From positions 1 to 52,021 of the forward strand of contig JAJZRD010000005.1 in the NCBI GenBank assembly GCA_021845945.1: a stretch of 52,021 nucleotides of DNA. Reading direction: 5' to 3'. Position 1 is the first letter of the stretch, and each line of letters starts with the position of its first letter. Positions 18,360 through 28,683 of the stretch are shown here, piece by piece. The position numbers and the translations under genes are program-made. The notes below the pieces were generated by a model that was not told the origin of the DNA, made no database searches, and saw only the letters and a program-made list of their open reading frames with translations. This DNA is from Chloroflexota bacterium. Lineage in GTDB: Bacteria; Chloroflexota; UBA6077.

Positions 18360-18411
18360 CTACAAACACATGGTAGCTGACAAAAGCCATTAACTACAAG
18401 CACATGGTGGT
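18360..18411. repeat. Two 18-bp direct repeats downstream of the PIN gene
   Basis: CTACAAACACATGGTAGC at 18360-18377 and CTACAAGCACATGGTGGT at 18394-18411 match at 15 of 18 positions with a period of 34 bases. The second copy ends three bases before the stop codon of the PIN gene. I see no hairpin; the function is unknown. The rest of 18153-18414 shows nothing else. Confidence 0.45.
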
Positions 18412-18414
18412 TGC

Positions 18415-18912
18415 CTAGAGGTCGATATCCAGGGTGGTATCGTGTTCCGCCATACCCCGCTCCAGCCCGGCGGGACTCGCGCTGCCACGGATCAGGATGC
18501 TCTTGACCCGTTCGCCTCGCGCCAGCTCCACCACGCCCCAATCCTTGGTGACCACGGCCACCATGGCCCCTGGGTTTCGATTCTGCTCCACCTTGGCTCT
18601 GAGGACCAACTGCCTGTCGGTGCTGATGGTGTCGACGGGGGTGCCGGGGAGTAGGCGGATGGCGGTGCCGGAGCGCCCCAGGGGGACTCCCACGGCGCTG
18701 CCCGGTCGCCGGGACAGCGGTTCCAGGGTGGTGAGGGCCTGCAGGGCCGGGCCCGTTTGGCCCCGGTCACGGGCTCTGGAAAGGCCGCGGAGCTCTCGCA
18801 TCACCTCGGGGATCACCACGACGGTAACCTGCCGGCCGGGAAGCCGGTAGTCCTCCGTCCTGGGGCAGTCCAGCAGGATGTTGGTGTCGAGGAAGAGAAT
18901 GGCCGGACGCAA
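18415..18912 (-). CDS. PIN-domain protein (putative RNase)
   Basis: A 165-aa protein whose first 140 residues follow the PIN pattern: FLDTNILLD (first Asp), VIPEVMRELRGL (Glu), STDRQLVLRA (Asp) and AVVTKDWGVVELA (Asp). These four acidic residues bind the metals of the family's RNase site. PIN proteins act as toxins or in RNA processing. No antitoxin-sized gene is beside it, so a VapBC role is not supported. TTG 18912 is chosen because AAGGAGG lies about 10 bases upstream. An extended -10 promoter is visible inside the gap after the VWA gene. The basic, loop-rich middle (SRRPGSAVGVPLGRSGTA) is unusual for small VapC toxins. Confidence 0.75.
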   Translation of the reverse strand: MRPAILFLDTNILLDCPRTEDYRLPGRQVTVVVIPEVMRELRGLSRARDRGQTGPALQALTTLEPLSRRPGSAVGVPLGRSGTAIRLLPGTPVDTISTDRQLVLRAKVEQNRNPGAMVAVVTKDWGVVELARGERVKSILIRGSASPAGLERGMAEHDTTLDIDL

Positions 18913-18935
18913 TATGGTGAGCCTCCTTCAGCAGG

Positions 18936-18944
18936 AGTATAGCA
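18936..18944 (-). promoter_or_regulatory. Extended -10 promoter of the PIN gene
   Basis: On the minus strand TGCTATACT fits the extended -10 consensus TGnTATAAT at all but one position. The transcript would start near 18929, leaving a short leader with AAGGAGG before TTG 18912. No good -35 is visible, as usual for this promoter type. The same nonamer precedes gatC. Confidence 0.5.
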
Positions 18945-18951
18945 TGCGGCT

Positions 18952-21606
18952 TCACGCTGCCAGCCTCTCCCGATCCCGCTCCTCAGCCTCAGCTACCGCG
19001 ATCGCCGGTGGCTGCGCGGGATCTTCATCGTCTCGCTGCCCGAAGGGCAGGGAGCGGATCCTCCTGAGGGCTATCTCCACCGGCAGCAGCAGGAGGGATA
19101 CGGCCAGCAGGTAAGGCCACAGCGGCTCCCACCCGGGTGAGGAGGGCATGCCTGCCCTGCTGAAGGCGTCGGCGGGGTTGTGGGTGGCGTTCCCGCCGGT
19201 CATGGCCGCCACCTCCTTCAGCAGGGCGTCGTTGCTGCCCAGGCCTCGGAACTCCGGGGCAGGGGCCACCGCGTAGCCGCCCGTCTCCGCGGCAAGGTTC
19301 CTTCCATCCTTGCTCTGGTGAACCTCGACCCGGTAAACGCCGGCGTTGAGAGCCGCGATCGTGGCCTGGTAGCGACCGGGAGCCGTCTGCCGAAGCAGCA
19401 CGGTTTGCTGCAGGCCGTCGGGGCCCTGAATGGTGGCTTGAGTGTCGGCGAGGTCGACGAACTGGCCGTTCTGGTCCACGCTGTTGGCGGTAATGGTCGC
19501 CTGCCCGCCGTCGACCCGGGCCGTCACCTGGAGGGCGTGGTCGATGGGGGGCGCCATGGTCCAGCGCACCGCCTGGTCGAACACCCGGCTGAAGGTCGGC
19601 TGCGAGACCCACTGGGCCGACCATAGCCCCTGGGCGTCGGAGGTCCACGCGACCACCCTGCCGAGACCGTACTGCCACTGGGAGAGCAGGGGATCTCCCT
19701 GGCTCGACTTGAGGATCACCGCGGCCGCATCCTTCGGCTTCGTCGCCACGTAACCGCTGAGAGGCGGCATGTCGTTCCTGCTCATCCCCCGCAGCACCGG
19801 GCTCGGCACCACGAACTGGGGGTTCACCTGGCCGTTCACCTCCGCCACCTTGGTCGCCGCGGCGACCTCCCGGTAGACGATCTTCGGTATGTCGTTGAAC
19901 CGCTCGGTGAAGTAATACCTGCCCTTGCCCAGGCCGGCCATCTCCGACAGCCACCCCTGGTCGGCGTCGCTGCCGATCCCTATGGTGGACATGGTGATCT
20001 TGGCGTCGTTCATCTTCTGGATCAGCTCCTTGTAGGGCCCCTTCCAGGATTGGCCGTCGGTCAACAGGGTGATGTGCTTGGTGGTGGCCTTCATGCCCAG
20101 CGTGGTGTTGTAGGCCATCTGGAGGGCCGTGTAGATGTCGGTTCCCCCACTGGCCTGAAGAGCCGAAAGCTGGCCGCGCATGCTATCCAGGTTGTTGCCC
20201 ACCTTCTGGGGAGACACGATGAAGGTGGGATCGGTGTCGAAGGCGATGATGGCGATCTGGTCGTTGGGCTTCAGAACCGAGGTTGCCTGGATGGCAGCTT
20301 CTCGGGCCATGGCGATCTTCGTGACGCCGCCGCTTTCGTCGTCCATGCTGCCGGACTTGTCGACCACCAGGACCAGCGCCATGTCCCCCCGATCCCGGGA
20401 GAGGGGCGCCTCCGAGGAGACGGGCAGGATGTCCTCCAGGGAGTCCCCGACGTAATCCCCCAGGCCGTAGCTGGACCTGCCTCCCACCACCAGCAACCCC
20501 CGCCCCTGGTCCCTGACGTAGGACTGCAGCGTCTTCATCTGGTCGAGGGAGAGGCTGGGGCCCGACACGTCGTCCAGGACCACGGCGTCGTATCCCGTCA
20601 GCAAGGGCATTTGGATGGGGAACTGCCCTGGGGCGACCTGCGTCAGCTGCAGCCCCGACCGCTCCAGCTCCTGGCGCAGGGCGTTGTTGGTGTTCTCCGG
20701 GTGGCCCTCCACCAGCAGCACGCTGCCCTTTGGCTTCACCAGCACGGTGCCGGCCGCCCGATTGTTCTCCTCCACCGTGTCGCCCGGAGCCGATAGCAGC
20801 GTGTCCACCGAATGAAAGCCCAGGGGCAACGCCTTCTGAGGCATGGTGACCAGATTCGCGCCCCTGCCCAACTGCACGGTCCAGTTCCCGCTTTCCTGCC
20901 CGTCCACCAGCACCCGCAGCTGGGCCGCTCCATCGTGGTTGCTGCCGATCACGGCGCTGACGTCGAAGCTGTCGCCCTCCCGAATGTAAGAGGGCACCTC
21001 CATCGACTCGATCAGCACCTCGGGGCGGTCCTCCATGGAGGGCCAGGAAACCACCTCCAGCCTGGTCCCGGCCGGCAGCGACCGCACCGTGTCCTCCACC
21101 TTTCCCGAGGTGTCCCAGCCGTCGGACAGCAGCACGATCTTGCGCAGCCCCGAGGCGGGAAGGGTGCCGGAGGCCGCCTGAAGCGCCGCGGAAAGGTTGG
21201 TGCCCTCCCCCAGATCCCCGGTGGGGGAGAGCTGGTACTGTTTATCGCCGCCCAGGGGCTTGGTTACCTGGGGCTCGCCGGCGAAGGTGATGACGGCCGC
21301 GCGATCGCTGGACCTCATCTGGCTGATGGCCTGGCGAACCCAATCCTCCTCCTGGGCCCTGGTCGAGGGGGAGACACTGCCGGAGGCGTCCACCACGAAA
21401 GCCACCGACATAGTGGCGTCCTTGAGCGGCATGCTGAGGCCCGACAGGGCGAGGATGATGGCGGCCACGGAGCCCAGCCTGACCCCCAGTACCGCTCTCC
21501 TCCGCCAGGGCGACATAAGGGATAGCCGCCCCCGTCCCAGCAAGTAGAAGGCGGGCAGGAGCACTAGAAGGAAGAGCGGGGTGGGGTTCTCCAGGGCGAA
21601 GGGCAT
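18952..21606 (-). CDS. Large membrane VWA-domain protein (BatA/CoxC-like, two VWA modules)
   Basis: An 884-aa membrane-anchored protein. Two helices at the N-terminus (PLFLLVLLPAFYLLGRG, VRLGSVAAIILALSGLSM) are followed by a first VWA module with MIDAS motif VVDASGSVS. Next come Ig-like stretches, a glutamine-amidotransferase-like segment (YDAVVLDDVSGPSLSLDQM, LLVVGGRSSYGLGDY), a second VWA with VVDKSGSMDD, another beta-rich region, and a C-terminal helix (YLLAVSLLLLPVEIALRRI). VWA domains bind protein ligands through a metal. It is the last gene of the MoxR operon, 6 bases after the 612-aa VWA gene, and probably works with the MoxR chaperone-like ATPase at the cell envelope. Confidence 0.85.
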   Translation of the reverse strand: MPFALENPTPLFLLVLLPAFYLLGRGRLSLMSPWRRRAVLGVRLGSVAAIILALSGLSMPLKDATMSVAFVVDASGSVSPSTRAQEEDWVRQAISQMRSSDRAAVITFAGEPQVTKPLGGDKQYQLSPTGDLGEGTNLSAALQAASGTLPASGLRKIVLLSDGWDTSGKVEDTVRSLPAGTRLEVVSWPSMEDRPEVLIESMEVPSYIREGDSFDVSAVIGSNHDGAAQLRVLVDGQESGNWTVQLGRGANLVTMPQKALPLGFHSVDTLLSAPGDTVEENNRAAGTVLVKPKGSVLLVEGHPENTNNALRQELERSGLQLTQVAPGQFPIQMPLLTGYDAVVLDDVSGPSLSLDQMKTLQSYVRDQGRGLLVVGGRSSYGLGDYVGDSLEDILPVSSEAPLSRDRGDMALVLVVDKSGSMDDESGGVTKIAMAREAAIQATSVLKPNDQIAIIAFDTDPTFIVSPQKVGNNLDSMRGQLSALQASGGTDIYTALQMAYNTTLGMKATTKHITLLTDGQSWKGPYKELIQKMNDAKITMSTIGIGSDADQGWLSEMAGLGKGRYYFTERFNDIPKIVYREVAAATKVAEVNGQVNPQFVVPSPVLRGMSRNDMPPLSGYVATKPKDAAAVILKSSQGDPLLSQWQYGLGRVVAWTSDAQGLWSAQWVSQPTFSRVFDQAVRWTMAPPIDHALQVTARVDGGQATITANSVDQNGQFVDLADTQATIQGPDGLQQTVLLRQTAPGRYQATIAALNAGVYRVEVHQSKDGRNLAAETGGYAVAPAPEFRGLGSNDALLKEVAAMTGGNATHNPADAFSRAGMPSSPGWEPLWPYLLAVSLLLLPVEIALRRIRSLPFGQRDDEDPAQPPAIAVAEAEERDRERLAA

Positions 21607-21612
21607 GACGGA

Positions 21613-23451
21613 TTAACCTCGTCTGGTGAAGTAGACCCATTCAGCCGATAGCAGCCCCAGCAGCGCCACGGCGAAGTAGGGCCACAGCTGCGGTCCCGGC
21701 ACCGGGGTCGTCGATCCCCTGGCCAGGCCACCCTGCTGGAAGGTGATCTGCCTGGGTGCAACGTCGGATAGGGTCTCGCTGTTGATGTTGACGTTGAAGC
21801 TGCTGGAGACCTCTCCCAGTTTGGGCCCCTTCCAGGTGACGGTGTATCGGCCTACCTGCTGCGTTTCCCCGAAGCCCTGGGATCCCTCCCTTAGCGAGAG
21901 ATCCCTGTGGGTGCCATCGGGCAGCTGGATGGTAGCCTGGGTGGCGTCGGCCATGGGGCGGATCAGGACGGCGTCCCCGGAATGCGTACTCCGGGGCAGG
22001 GCCATGGGGTCCAGCTCCGACATGGCGTTGGAGAGCAGCAGCGGGAAGGCCTGCATCCTCGGCAGGTCGTAGAGGGACCAGTCGAAATCGAACAGGACGA
22101 CCCTGCGGCCGGCTCGATCCCCCTCCAGGATCAGCGGTCCTGTTGCGCCCTCCACCACCGACCTGGCCCACTCGGGGATTTCCAGTCGAACGGTTTGCCC
22201 AAGCCGCAGGCTCTGGAGGTCCACGGAGTCGATGAGGGGGTCTCCTCGCTTGCTCCTCAGAACCTGGGCCTCGGAGCCGGCCGGCGAAGTCACCAGACCC
22301 GGGGCGCCGGCGGGCGGGTTCATGATGAGCAGGTCGGCATCGGGCAGGGCCTTGGGCACGAAGTTGTCCAGGACCACCACGTCGGCTCCCGCCGCGTCGG
22401 AGTAATCCTCCGGCTTCACCGTGGACACCTTCAGACCCGGCAGAGATTGCAGCACCTTCTGGATGGGGCCGGCGTTGCCGGACACCACCAGCACCTTGCG
22501 GGGCTGCGGGGTATCGACCCGGACCTCCGCCCGGTTGTCCGCGGCGAAGACGTCGTGGGTATCCAGCGCGAGGGCGAAGGACTTGGTCCCCGGTGGCAGG
22601 GCGAAGGAGAGCTCGGAGCTGCTGGCCGGCGCCAACTCCAGATCCCTGGCGTCCAGCAGCAGACCGTCTGCCGTCGCCGTTGCCTCCAGCTGGGCCGGGT
22701 GATCCGCGTAGTTGGCTACTCGGGCGAAGGCGCCCCAGCGGCCGGACCCGTCCAGCTCGGGTCTCACCTCCAGGTCGGTTATCCCCTGGTTGTCTCCGCT
22801 GGCGCCGATGGGGCTGAAGCTCACCGGCACGCCGAGGCTGGGGACCGCGAAGGAGGGGCCGAAGCTGCCGTCGGACAGGAGCAGCACCTCCCCCTGGCCG
22901 CCGGTGTTGCGAATCCGCGATTCGGCCAGCTTCAGGGCGTCGGCGACATCGGCCGGGGCCGTGCCGGCCTTGAGGTGATCCAGGGCGGCCAGGACCTCGG
23001 TCTTGTCGTTCCCGGAGGCCGCCAGAACGGGGCTCGGTCCCATCGCTACCAGGCTCACCTGGTCGCCCGGTTTCATCTGCCGTATCGCCTGGCGTGCCCG
23101 CTGCACGGCGACCGCGAAGCGGGAAGGAGCGACGTCGGTGGCCTGCATGCCGGCCGAGACGTCCACCAACACCACCAGGTGGGTCCGGTTCTCGGCCGGG
23201 AGGGCCGGTTTCAGCAGCGCCACGGTGCCGAGGGCGACGGCGATCAGCTGCAGCAGCATCAGCAGGCTCAAAGGAGGAAGCCGCAGCTTCTGCCTGGATT
23301 CCAGGTCGCGGCGGATGCTTCTCCACAGCATGGTGCTGGAGACCCGACGGCGACGGTAGCGGGACCGCACCATGTAGAGCAGCACGATGGCCGGAATGAT
23401 CAGCAGGAACCACAGCGCGGACAAGTCCGTGATGAGCAGGCGGTGCGCCAT
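21613..23451 (-). CDS. Membrane VWA-domain protein (BatA-like) with altered MIDAS
   Basis: A 612-aa protein with a BatA-type N-terminus: the first helix ALWFLLIIPAIVLLYMV, then RRRRVSSTMLWR and a second helix. A VWA domain follows (VVLVDVSAGMQATDVAPSRF), then a beta-rich extracytoplasmic part, and a last helix (LWPYFAVALLGLLSAEWVYF). The MIDAS motif reads DVSAG instead of DxSxS, losing one metal-binding serine, so metal binding may be weak. Overall architecture matches the neighbouring 884-aa protein without its amidotransferase-like and second VWA parts, so the pair probably arose by duplication and may form a complex. It follows the DUF58 gene after a 145-base gap that holds a REP pair. Confidence 0.83.
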   Translation of the reverse strand: MAHRLLITDLSALWFLLIIPAIVLLYMVRSRYRRRRVSSTMLWRSIRRDLESRQKLRLPPLSLLMLLQLIAVALGTVALLKPALPAENRTHLVVLVDVSAGMQATDVAPSRFAVAVQRARQAIRQMKPGDQVSLVAMGPSPVLAASGNDKTEVLAALDHLKAGTAPADVADALKLAESRIRNTGGQGEVLLLSDGSFGPSFAVPSLGVPVSFSPIGASGDNQGITDLEVRPELDGSGRWGAFARVANYADHPAQLEATATADGLLLDARDLELAPASSSELSFALPPGTKSFALALDTHDVFAADNRAEVRVDTPQPRKVLVVSGNAGPIQKVLQSLPGLKVSTVKPEDYSDAAGADVVVLDNFVPKALPDADLLIMNPPAGAPGLVTSPAGSEAQVLRSKRGDPLIDSVDLQSLRLGQTVRLEIPEWARSVVEGATGPLILEGDRAGRRVVLFDFDWSLYDLPRMQAFPLLLSNAMSELDPMALPRSTHSGDAVLIRPMADATQATIQLPDGTHRDLSLREGSQGFGETQQVGRYTVTWKGPKLGEVSSSFNVNINSETLSDVAPRQITFQQGGLARGSTTPVPGPQLWPYFAVALLGLLSAEWVYFTRRG

Positions 23452-23500
23452 CAGCTATCAGCAAGCTCCCATGGGACGTGCGGGCAATGGCGACAACAGT

Positions 23501-23576
23501 GTAGGGAGGGGCCCTGTGCCCCTCCGCCCGCGTGGCGATGGTCGGGCCGGCGGCAGGGCAGAGCGCCCTGCCCTAC
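23501..23576. repeat. REP pair (BIME-like), 76-bp class
   Basis: GTAG plus hairpin AGGGGC/GCCCCT on the left, GGCAGGGC/GCCCTGCC plus CTAC on the right, 76 bases in total. It is nearly the same sequence as the copies at 27477 and 39020. It splits the MoxR operon between the DUF58 and VWA genes and may stabilise or attenuate the message. Confidence 0.75.
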
Positions 23577-23596
23577 GTCTATGGACGGCTGACGGC

Positions 23597-24553
23597 TCAC
23601 TTCAGCACCTTCTCCCGCCGCAGGCGGTCCAGCAGCAGCAGCTCGATCGATTGAGTGGTCTCGACCCGCACGTAGGTGATGCCCCGGCGGGAGCAGGAGG
23701 CCTCGACCTCCTCCAGCCACTCCCGTAGCCATCGGCGGTACCGCCGCAGGGTTCCCCAGTCGATGCTCACCTGGACCGTGTCCCCCGTCTCCGTGTCCAG
23801 CAGCTCCAGGTCACCCTCCAGGGTCGGGTTCAGCTCCTCCGGGCTGAGCAGGTGGATCACCACCGGACGGAGGGCCGCCCGTGAGAGCCGCTCGAGGCCG
23901 GACTGGTAGCCCTGGGGCGACAGCAGATCCGATATCATGACGGCCACGCCCCGGTGATTGCCCAGGTTGGTGTAGCTGCCCAGGGCGGCATCTATGTCGG
24001 TGGTGCCGCCGGCCTCCAGGGAGTTGATCGCCCTTACCATCGCTGCAGCCGAGGCCGTGCTCTCGCGGCGGGACCAACGAACGCATTCTCGACCGTTGAG
24101 GATGAGCAGGTTGGCCGCGTCCATGTGGGCCAGGGCCACGTAGGCAAGTCCGGCAGCCAGCCGGCGCGCATAGCTGAACTTGTTCGGGTGGCCCCACGCC
24201 ATGGACCCACTGGTATCAAGGAGAAGGTGCAGGGTGAGCCGTTCGGGGGCGTCGGCCAGCTTCACCAGCAGCTGGCCAAGGCGCAGGTAGGCGTTCCAAT
24301 CCACCCGCCGCAGGTCGTCGCCCGGGGTGTAGCTGCGGTAGTCGGCGAACTCCAGGGCGTTGGCCCTTCGAGGGCTCGCATGCTCCCCCGTGAGACCGCT
24401 GGTGAGCTTGCGCTGGGAGACCAGGCTCACGCTGCGGAGCCGGCTGAGGAAGCTGTCATCCACCACCTCCTGGTTCGACGACCGCGAAAAGCCGGCCGGA
24501 CCCAGCGGAAGCTGCACTCGCCCCCGCCGCCTGAAGAGCCGATCGAAGAACAT
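23597..24553 (-). CDS. DUF58-domain protein of the MoxR operon
   Basis: A 318-aa cytoplasmic protein. The DUF58 hallmark, YRSYTPGDDLRRVDWNAYLR, lies near residues 72-91 and is followed by a VWA-like domain with LLLDTSGSMAWG and RAINSLEAGGTTDIDAALGS. DUF58 proteins are encoded beside MoxR ATPases almost everywhere and are thought to be their adaptor or substrate. The ATG at 24553 touches the stop of the moxR gene directly. About 145 bases separate it from the next VWA gene. The MIDAS (DTSGS) looks intact. Confidence 0.9.
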   Translation of the reverse strand: MFFDRLFRRRGRVQLPLGPAGFSRSSNQEVVDDSFLSRLRSVSLVSQRKLTSGLTGEHASPRRANALEFADYRSYTPGDDLRRVDWNAYLRLGQLLVKLADAPERLTLHLLLDTSGSMAWGHPNKFSYARRLAAGLAYVALAHMDAANLLILNGRECVRWSRRESTASAAAMVRAINSLEAGGTTDIDAALGSYTNLGNHRGVAVMISDLLSPQGYQSGLERLSRAALRPVVIHLLSPEELNPTLEGDLELLDTETGDTVQVSIDWGTLRRYRRWLREWLEEVEASCSRRGITYVRVETTQSIELLLLDRLRREKVLK

Positions 24554-25545
<992 letters not shown>

Positions 25546-25546
<1 letters not shown>

Positions 25547-27180
25547 CACTCCCCCGAACCGTCGCTAAAGTAGTCGCGTACCGTCGGCCTGCGGTCGCCC
25601 GGCACGAACACGTTCTCGGCCGGCACGCTGAGCGGTCCGTTGGCGCCACCCCCTACCGTGGAGGGAGCGGAGTTGCCCGTCCCCTGCCTCAGCACCGAAG
25701 GAGGTTCCGAATTGCCGCCCGGTTCCCCTGGGAATTGGCCGGCGACCTGCCCCTGCAGCTCCAGAGGCTTGCCATCCGGGCCCAGCCGCGGGTTCTGGCT
25801 CCCCAAAGGTGGGCCACCCCGGCTATTCCCCGGCGCGCCGCTACCCGGCTGCCTCCCCCCCACGTTGCCGCTTCCGGCCTGGGGAGGTCCGAGCTCCGAA
25901 CCCTGTTGCCCGCCTTGATTCCCCTGTTGCTGGGCCTGCTGAAGGCCGGCCTGGCGCTGGCCGGCCTCTTGAGACCCCTGGGCCACGGGAGGGGTAAGGG
26001 CGTTCTGGTTGTTCTGCGAGCCGGCCTGGCCGAACTGCTGGTTCAGTTGCTGGAGCCGCTGCCAGGTTTGGGCTAGTTCGCCCTGTGACACCCTCTGGTT
26101 GGCGGCGTCCTGCACGGACTGCGCCAGCTTGTCCGTCGAATCCACTACCGAGGAGTAATCCCCCTGGCGAAGCTGGTCGGCTGCGTCCCTCTCGCTCTTG
26201 GACAGATCCTTGGCATCCCGGCTTTCGTTGGCTGCGCGATTGAGGGCGTCGGCCAGCTCTTGCTTGGCCGAGGCCGAAAGCTGGTCGCTTTGCTGTCCCA
26301 TCTGGCGGAGTTGCTGGGCAGCCTGGCTGTATTCCCCCTGCCGAAGGGTCTGAGCGGCTTCCCTGCCCGCGGCCGTTCCCTGGAGCTCCTTTGCCAGGTT
26401 GTCCAGCGCCTCCTGGCGGATCCGCGACTCGTTGGCTATCCGGTTCAGCTCGGCGTTGGCCTGAGCCAGGGCGGCCGAGGTTGCCGCGGAGGAGACGCCG
26501 CCCTGCTGTGCCTGTTTCTGGATCTGATCCAGCATCCGGTTTACCTGGTCCACGGCCGGGGACTTGGGCTTGGGCCGATCGGCCTCCCGTGGATTGCTGA
26601 AAGGATCCTGATCCAAGGCTTTGGCCGCCCCCCTGGACAGAGAGGGCAGGTGGATGGCCGATATGGGGTTGGGCAGGGTTATCCCCAGGGCGACCAGGAT
26701 CATCACCCCAGCGGCGGCGCCGGCCAGGGCCAAGGCCAGGGCCGACTCCCTCCTGGGCAGTAGGGGGAAAGCCTTGGAGACCTCCAACTCCTCCGCCACG
26801 CCCGACGCCCTGCTGATCTGCATGGATACCAGGTAGCCCTCTCTCCCCCTGGAGAGCAGCTCCTCCGCCGTTCCCAACTGCTGGCGGAGCCCCAGGCGAA
26901 GATCCACGACCCGAGCGGCCTGGGAGGCGGAGGGTCGTATGGCGAGGGCGGCTCCCAGGCCGGCCAGGGGCATGAGGCCGCCGGCGATCCAGAACCAGTT
27001 CCGTACCGGTTCCGGCGCCTGCCACGCCGTCAGCAGGGCCCCGGTGAACGCCAGGCCGAGAGCCACGCAGAGGCTTCGGGCCAAGGCGAGCAGGCCCTTC
27101 TGCCACCACAGCCGCCGGCGCGCCGACTGCAGGCTCCGGTGGAGTGGTTGGAGGTCGGTTTCCATCGTTCGGGCGCTCAT
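25546..27180 (-). CDS. DUF4175-like membrane protein with Gln/Gly-rich coiled tail
   Basis: A 544-aa protein that leads the MoxR operon. The N-terminus has two adjacent helices (about residues 25-80), a short cytoplasmic part and a third helix (about 148-172). From about 220 to 390 it is rich in Ala, Gln and Asn with heptad-like repeats (AKELQGTAAGREAAQTLRQG, QLRQMGQQSDQLSASAKQEL), and the tail (about 390-520) is low-complexity Gln/Gly/Pro. Similar proteins (DUF4175 type) sit beside MoxR genes in other bacteria; their role is unknown. The long extracytoplasmic coil suggests a scaffold. ATG 27180 is used; ATG five codons in (METDLQ) is possible. Confidence 0.75.
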
Positions 27181-27394
27181 AGGCGACCCTCGCTCTGGAT
27201 TGCCGGCTGTCGGAAGCTCATTTCCTCGGCCTTCGTTCTGCGTGTACTGAGTTCCGGCCCCTGCCGGCTGCCCTTCTCTTTGTGGCCCATGGCTCTGGCG
27301 GCTCGGCCATCGGGCCGGCGGCGACTGCTTAGGAAAGCAAGTAGGGTGCCATCGGACGGTGCATGGGCGGACCGAAGAAGGGGTACAATGCCGA

Positions 27395-27436
27395 GTGCTG
27401 GGTGCTGGGTGCTGGGTGCTGGGTGCTGAGTGCTGA
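27395..27436. repeat. Tandem 7-bp repeat, six copies
   Basis: Four units of GTGCTGG are followed by two of GTGCTGA, 42 bases with no interruption. Such arrays change copy number by slippage. It lies in the 440-base gap and no gene overlaps it. Confidence 0.8.
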
Positions 27437-27476
27437 GGCGTGGGCGAGCCTCTTCAGGCCGCACGCGCCCTGATAT

Positions 27477-27552
27477 GTAGGGAGGGGCCCTGTGCCCCTC
27501 GCCGCGCGAGCCATTGCTGGGACGGGCGGCAGGGCAGAGCGCCCTGCCCTAC
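27477..27552. repeat. REP pair (BIME-like), 76-bp class
   Basis: It has the same two inverted GTAG hairpins as the copy at 23501, again 76 bases from GTAG to CTAC. The central spacer differs (cgcgagccattgctgggacg region), while the two hairpins are conserved. It lies about 70 bases upstream of RNase Z. Confidence 0.75.
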
Positions 27553-27620
27553 ATCTCCTAATCAATGTGCCGTACTAGGCGTCTCGAGGGAGCCGGGATA
27601 AAGCACTTTGGGGGATGGGT

Positions 27621-28529
27621 ATGCTGGATGTGGCTCTCCTGGGAACCGGGGGGATGACGCCCCTGCCGAAGAGGTGGCTGGCGAGCCTGCTGGTGCGCTT
27701 CCAGGGAAAGCTACTGCTGATAGACTGCGGCGAGGGGACCCAGATCGCGCTGAAGCGGCTGGGCTGGGGTTTCAAGGAGATCTCGGCCATCCTCCTTACC
27801 CACCTGCACGCCGACCACGTAGCCGGGCTGCCCGGCATGCTGCTGACCATCGGCAACTCCGGACGGAGGGAAGCCCTGCTGCTGTACGGCCCGCCGGACC
27901 TGTGGAGGGTGGTGGAGGGGGTGAGAGCCATCGCCCCCCAGCTTCCCTTTCCGTTGGAGTGGCAGGAGCTGGCGGGTGGGGGGGAGATGGATCTCCACGG
28001 CATCGAGGTCTCCTCCCTGGCGGTGGAACACGGCGTTCCCTGTCTGGCTTACTCCCTGTACCTGCCTCGGGGCCGGCGATTCGATGCTGGGAAGGCCACG
28101 GCCCTGGCTCTTCCGATGCCCCTCTGGAGCCGGCTCCAGGCCGGGGAGACGGTGGAATGGGGAGGGCGGAAGGTGGAACCAGAGCAGGTGCTGGGGGGGG
28201 AGAGAAGGGGGATCAAGCTCTCCTACGCCACCGATACCCGCCCCACCCGGGAGCTGCCCTCCTTCGTCCAGGGGTCGGACCTCCTGGTCTGTGAGGGGAT
28301 GTACGGCTCCCCCGAGGATCTGCCCAAAGCGGTGGGGAACCAGCACATGCTGTTCTCAGAGGCGGCGGAGATCGCCCGGCAGGGGCACGTTCGTGAACTG
28401 TGGCTCACCCACTACAGCCCCTCCCTCTCCGATCCTGCCGAGTGGCTGGAGGAGGCGACGCGCATCTTCCCCAACACCCGCGCCGGCCACGACCTGATGA
28501 CGGCCACGCTGCGCTTCCCCCCGGACTGA
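27621..28529 (+). CDS. rnz: Ribonuclease Z (tRNA 3'-endonuclease)
   Basis: A 302-aa metallo-beta-lactamase-fold RNase that trims tRNA 3' trailers. The zinc motif is THLHADHVAGL (His61, His63, Asp65, His66). The GTGG start (LDVALLGTGGMTP), YATDTRP and the C-terminal LWLTHYSPSL histidine are all present. ATG 27621 is preferred over ATG 27615, because the only SD-like GGGGG directly abuts the latter. Length is normal for the tRNase Z short form. It is the first gene of a plus-strand run but is separated from dsbA by its own promoter. Confidence 0.93.
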   Translation: MLDVALLGTGGMTPLPKRWLASLLVRFQGKLLLIDCGEGTQIALKRLGWGFKEISAILLTHLHADHVAGLPGMLLTIGNSGRREALLLYGPPDLWRVVEGVRAIAPQLPFPLEWQELAGGGEMDLHGIEVSSLAVEHGVPCLAYSLYLPRGRRFDAGKATALALPMPLWSRLQAGETVEWGGRKVEPEQVLGGERRGIKLSYATDTRPTRELPSFVQGSDLLVCEGMYGSPEDLPKAVGNQHMLFSEAAEIARQGHVRELWLTHYSPSLSDPAEWLEEATRIFPNTRAGHDLMTATLRFPPD

Positions 28530-28570
28530 GCTGTGAGGGTTGACGGGACTTTAACCGGGCGGCTGGCCCG

Positions 28571-28579
28571 TGTTATGCT
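28571..28579 (+). promoter_or_regulatory. Extended -10 promoter of the dsbA-vkor pair
   Basis: TGTTATGCT fits TGnTATAAT with two mismatches and lies 42 bases after the rnz stop. Transcription would start near 28586, about 100 bases before the TTG start of the thioredoxin-like gene. Confidence 0.4.
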
Positions 28580-28683
28580 CGAATCGATCAACAACGAACA
28601 GGTGCGGCCGGCGGTTCCGCGGCCGAAGGGCGGGCGCGGGACCGTCGAAGCTGGGTGGGAAACGACAGGAGGGCCATAGACCG

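Larger units (their letters stand above)
27181..27620. other. Divergent intergenic region with tandem and REP repeats
   Basis: This 440-base gap lies between the MoxR operon and RNase Z. It holds the 7-bp tandem array at 27395 and the REP pair at 27477 listed separately. The rest shows no ORF or RNA gene that I can support; the promoters of both flanking units should be here. Confidence 0.5.

Noticed and set aside
18415..18912. PIN gene as a VapC toxin of a toxin-antitoxin pair
   Set aside because: No small antitoxin gene lies upstream; the upstream neighbour is the large VWA gene, and the PIN gene has its own promoter.
27395..27436. Tandem array considered as a CRISPR
   Set aside because: Units are 7 bases with no spacers, so it is a simple tandem repeat.
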